Below are positions 60,000 through 64,000 of a DNA stretch of 64,000 nucleotides, piece by piece. Each line of letters begins with the position of its first letter. Within the stretch, counting starts at the first letter, position 1. Source of the stretch: Sipunculus nudus (Eukaryota; Annelida; Sipuncula; Golfingiida; Sipunculidae); NCBI GenBank assembly GCA_026874595.1, contig CM049313.1, positions 19,919,508-19,983,507 of the forward strand, in the 5' to 3' direction. The position numbers were made by a program, and so were the translations under genes. The notes beneath the pieces were generated by a model. It worked only from the letters and a program-made list of their open reading frames with translations. It made no database searches and was not told the origin of the DNA.

Positions 60000-60433
60000 T
60001 ACTGTGGTTGCCTTTTTGTTCGCGAGGGTTTTAAATTCACGATATTCGCGAATGGGAAATAATCGCGAAAATGAAACCCTCGGGAATAATTTGCCAATGG
60101 AGTACGTCCTTCTTATTTAATGTAGCCAATATTTGTATGGGAATAGATTAGAACAATGAGAATTGTTATAATAAGTTACATCAAAGCAGGTATAGGGAAA
60201 ACGTTCCCCTTAATTTGAACTTAAGTACTTAAGTGTGGTTTGTGTTCGGGCCCTTCGTTATATGAGAAAAATATCACAAACTCATGACTTATTCTCATTT
60301 TATAACACACTTAGGTATGGCTTTACCATATATTTGGGTTCTGGTGAGATCGCGAAAATGAAACCCTCGCAAAAGATTAAAAATTGAAAAATCGCGAAAT
60401 TTCAGCCTCGCGAATATGAAGCCAACCACAGTA
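60000..60433. mobile_element. TA-flanked MITE with CGCGAA modules, about 430 bp
   Basis: Ends TACTGTGGTTG and CAACCACAGTA are exact 11-base inverted repeats, the outer TA serving as the likely target duplication, as in Tc1/mariner-type elements. Inside, a 20-base phrase starting TCGCGAAAATGAAACC occurs twice in direct orientation (60063-60082, 60350-60369), and the outer parts carry inverted TTCGCGAGG/CCTCGCGAA words. No frame. Confidence 0.7.
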
Positions 60434-63420
60434 TATTTATATTAGCAGTTGACTGGTAGGGCCTACTACAAGTCGTTACACGAACCATACGCTAGACTGC
60501 ACCGCTATGGCCATCTACCCTCTTACACGATATCGCCGTACATGAACGGTTATCTCAATTACCTCCAACATTTATATGAATGTTCCTTGGGCATAACTCT
60601 ACCTGCCTCCAAACTGAAAAACAAATCCATTTATAACCTGCTCAGTAAAAATAATAACAGACTAAGCACACTTCTCAAGTATACAACATCAACAAAAACA
60701 AAGAAGATAAAAACTGAATGCAACAGAATTTACAGGGATCTACGAATCCGAAAATAGTTTGTACAATATGTAAAATATTATTCAACGATATTATCCCATA
60801 ATATATATTTAATTAAACAAGGTTTTATTTGTATTATTTTTTTCTGGTTTTAGATTTTACTGTGTGATCAAAGAATCCTTGTTAAAACTGTCTGTCCACA
60901 AGAAATATCTATAAAAATGTTAACCAAGTCATGGCATTCAGCTCAAAAGTAAATTGAGGGCTGATCGGACACCATGTCATTCAACAAATGTTGTCCAGTT
61001 TTGTCAACAATTAATATGGCTGAAAACAGACCAGAAATAATCCACAGAAACGCGCTCTATTCAGAGAAAAACAGTATGTAAATATGATTCAAACGAAAGA
61101 TGGCAGACAGTAAGGCTCATTATGGCATTGTGGTGGAAAACAGCGGGATGAAACTTGTGACAGCAAATTCCCCTAAGCTAATCCACAGGCACTAACGAAC
61201 CTAAACTGATGACGTTTCTTTCGTATCTGATTCTTTGGCATCCATCCACAAGATATCGTTTCTACTTAAAATGTTTGGGCACTGTGGGACGGCCGGGACT
61301 ACTTTCAAACTTTAAATTCAAAATTTGTTACATTTTAGGGAACCAACTTGATTTTACATTTCACATGCGCATGCTTACATAATACTACTCACTCCGTAAA
61401 ATCCTTACCACAAAACCTCACATGTAGATGTTGTTTGCCTTGATATAAATTTTTACTCAACACACTTAATTAAGCGGACTACATTGTCCTAATCACTACA
61501 TTTATACGCCAATGGTGTATTGAGAAGTCACGGTGCTTTGTATGGGGCAGATTTTGATCCAACAATCCCTTAACGCCAGTGTACAACACTTTTGAGTCCG
61601 AGTTTGCGCAGTGTAGTTCTGTGGTTGATGACACGGTATACGCGCTGATGAGGCTGACGAACATGACCCGAGGATTCGCTCTTCACCAACCAGTAGAATC
61701 CCTTATTAAAGCAAGCAAGCAATGAGGAAATGACTTTGTGGTGCCCTTCTTCTGGTAGAAACATAAATTCTTTGTTGAAATACAGAGCTTTTTTCTCAGC
61801 ATGGCCAGTTATGTTTTACATACGGAAATATAATTGTATCTGATATAACTGCCAGTTTCATCAAAGGCTGGAAGGGCTTTCATGTATTTTCTTGTGATGC
61901 GTTTCCAATTACGATTCATGTGATTCCCTTTGTTCTTTAACCTTTTGTTGGCATTATTGGCAGGCAATCAATCAAACAAGCAAAAGCAGAGATGAGCTTT
62001 CTATTAACGATAAGTGAGTTTCTCTGGAACATTCTACACCGTTATTCCAAACATGATTTGAAAGTATCAGACATACAAACGTTAATGTGACATTTTTAAT
62101 ACTTTTTCTTCTCAAATATTATCTCATTCTTGGGTTCTAACTGGTTTCATCTCTTTTATTTTCTGTCATATACTTCTTCGTCTAATTCTTTAGCTCAGGA
62201 ATTATTTTAGAATATAAACCTTAAAAATAACACTTTAAACACAAATGCAACTTTTTAGAATTGGATGAGATAGCATTGGTTTTCTGTGTTTGCTAGAATC
62301 GGGTTGCTTGCTCCGGCTTTTACATTGTGAATGCCGTAGTTTTCCCAAGGCTCCGTTCCGGTCGATTTTTCGGCGTGGCTTTCGTGGCTTTGTGGCACTG
62401 GGTACGGTATGGCATCTACAAAATTACAGCTCTTACTTATCTAATCTCTATCTTTTCCAAATGTCCCGTACCCATCTCCTTAAACGAGGCTGGGGGGAGC
62501 GTGGTCTTAGATAAACTCAACAGTGCAATTTAAGCACCTTCTTCAACTTTAAGCTCACATTTACCAGTTTTTTTTTTTGCCGTCCAACTGTTCTTCTAAA
62601 AAATGTCCGTGCTTCCTGATTTCCGAAAGCACTTTAAATGTCATGTGTTATAATCGTTTTTTTAAGGAAGACTATAGAAAGGAATAATGGAAAGGACTTT
62701 TTTATGAACTTTGATTCCACGGTCTATCAGTGAAATTGTCGTTTAAATGAGAGTGAACGTAGGGACATGAAAAGAATGATATGCTATAAAAAAGCTAGAC
62801 CAAGTACATCAGAGTCACAACTGGGTCTATAATAATTCTGAGTTTAGATTTCAATATGCTCTGGATTTGGAATATTTCAGGAGTCAAAACTTGACGATAA
62901 GTCATCAGGATTACTCTAAGAACAAGGTTCTTGCCAAATATCCCTATTAAATTTGCTTTTGTGGTGCTGGCGGGGATGGAATCGGGGACTTTGAGCTCCA
63001 AAGTTAAACGTTCTTCTACCTACCCGCAGCGCTAGAGAACTGTTATTCTTTAATTGCCTCGGATAAAGGGTATATAAATAGTGCAACAGTATATGCATCT
63101 ACTATCTTTACTAGTTATTCATTTTGGTTAAGTTCAAACATTTCACAGCAAACTTGCCGGTACACGCACTTACTATTTCTTATTCAAAGTCCTGTTGACC
63201 TATATCATGAGTTCTACCTTTTTTTTTTTGTCTTCGCGAGACATAAATGAGATGCCGCAGACGGAATGTTCAACTTGAACGCTGCTTTATAAATTGTCTT
63301 TTACGGTAGTGACAGCACAGACATTTTTCTACTGAATCAATATATGATGCTTAGAAGCAGCCTGTTTGTAGACTTATTACTGTACCAACTTTCAGTGCCC
63401 TTTCGGCACATATTCCCCAA
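60434..63420. other. unrecognised interval
   Basis: Starting 16 bases after the MITE, a plus-strand frame of 103 codons (60449-60757) is open from a CAG, has a lysine-rich C-terminus and matches no family I know; its length is near chance. A 50-base segment (61963-62012) has a good acceptor (TTGGCATTATTGGCAG) and donor (GATAA/GTGAGT). A tRNA-like patch (62945-63035, minus) has a weak B box (CGATTCCATCCCC). Otherwise empty. Confidence 0.3.
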
Positions 63421-63681
63421 GTTCATTCGTGTATAATGACTACACATATGTGAATATTCCTTAATGACGTTGGTGCATCCGGTTCATATGCATGGATCTA
63501 CACCAAAATCTAATTGAAATTGTTTTTTCATTGGCCCATTCCCGAAATGCCCTGAACATTTCCTGAGATTCCGTTCTTGATTGCGTCAGTTATGGTCTAA
63601 ACAAACACACACAAACAGACCTGCTCAAACAAAAACACCACGAACGGAGTTGAACGCATTTCCTCCTGGCGGAGGCAATTA
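63421..63681 (-). repeat. CTCCGCC-family interspersed repeat, copy E4
   Basis: On the minus strand: AATTGCCTCCGCCAGGAGGA, a TTTGTGTGTGTTTGTTTAGA stretch, GGGCATTTCGGGAATGGGCC, TTTTGGTGTAGATCC, and the end CACGAATGAAC. The longest copy in the window. Confidence 0.65.
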
Positions 63682-64000
63682 ACGTATATTGATAACTGGA
63701 ATATATAAGATTCCAAAACAGTTCACCTTTATTGCCACTGCTTTATCTCTCAGAAAAAGCAGGAGCTTGATAATACCTGTAACGTCCGTAAACACCGTAA
63801 GGTAATGTATATGCACCCCGGCAACGTGAAGTCTTGCGTTTGTTATTGTTATAAAGCTTACAGGTACTAATCTATCAGTTGGTAAGCCAGGCCTGAGTAT
63901 AGAGGAAAACCCTAATGAACATCCCCGTGCAGGAACATATATGAGACACGGAACTAAAGACAAGTGCTCCATCCTCATTAATATAAGCAGTGCGTAAACA
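63682..64000. other. unrecognised right flank
   Basis: A 99-codon minus-strand frame (63679-63978) overlaps this end; no domain is recognised. I see nothing else. Confidence 0.3.

Overview
This is a eukaryotic, AT-rich, repeat-rich stretch with no confidently identifiable protein-coding gene, RNA gene, rRNA or CRISPR array. Its repeats point to a mollusc, most likely a bivalve. The best clue is a set of four elements built like bivalve 'pearl' (non-autonomous Helentron-type) elements: repeated core modules, an ACGG/ACAG-type tetranucleotide tract, and a terminal hairpin around GCTCAGCTGACT. tRNA-derived SINEs, many (AT)n arrays and about twenty poly-G/poly-C runs of 10-20 bases fit the same picture. 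The window is probably intergenic or deep intronic.

Layout. 0-6.3 kb: an AC/AG microsatellite, pearl-like element P1, a complex interspersed repeat (family A, copy 1), a Tigger/pogo-like DNA transposon relic with a helix-turn-helix fragment, and two SINEs tail to tail. 6.3-20 kb: mostly unrecognised sequence with scattered SINEs, AT arrays, G tracts and a duplicated POU-octamer segment at 8.65 kb. 20-22 kb: a GGATCC-ended MITE, a Harbinger-like MITE and a rearranged SINE. 22-26 kb: a short repeat and unrecognised DNA. 26.0-27.7 kb: a compact cluster (GACTCG-rich element C1, then family A copy 2, which is split by the 3' end of a non-LTR retrotransposon carrying the only clear coding homology). 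27.7-36 kb: AT-rich DNA, a second Harbinger-like MITE, a possible decayed exon at 33.7-34.0 kb followed directly by a full SINE, and another GGATCC MITE. 36-43 kb: pearl-like P2, a CTCCGCC repeat, a possible gene start on the minus strand at 39.85 kb, and pearl-like P3 nested inside a Harbinger-like MITE. 44-47.3 kb: one exon-like segment with good splice signals, a GGATCC MITE, an 857-bp hAT-like element and GACTCG element C3. 47-53.7 kb: unrecognised DNA, pearl-like P4 (minus strand) and GACTCG element C2. 54-64 kb: a MITE remnant, a tRNA-derived SINE, a 430-bp TA-flanked MITE and a final CTCCGCC repeat.

Open frames of about 100 codons do occur, but their number is close to what this base composition gives by chance, and several lie in microsatellites or repeats. 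I therefore list only a few exon candidates, at low confidence. No set of genes working together can be described. What can be read is a history of nested insertions: P3 into a MITE, and a LINE into family A.
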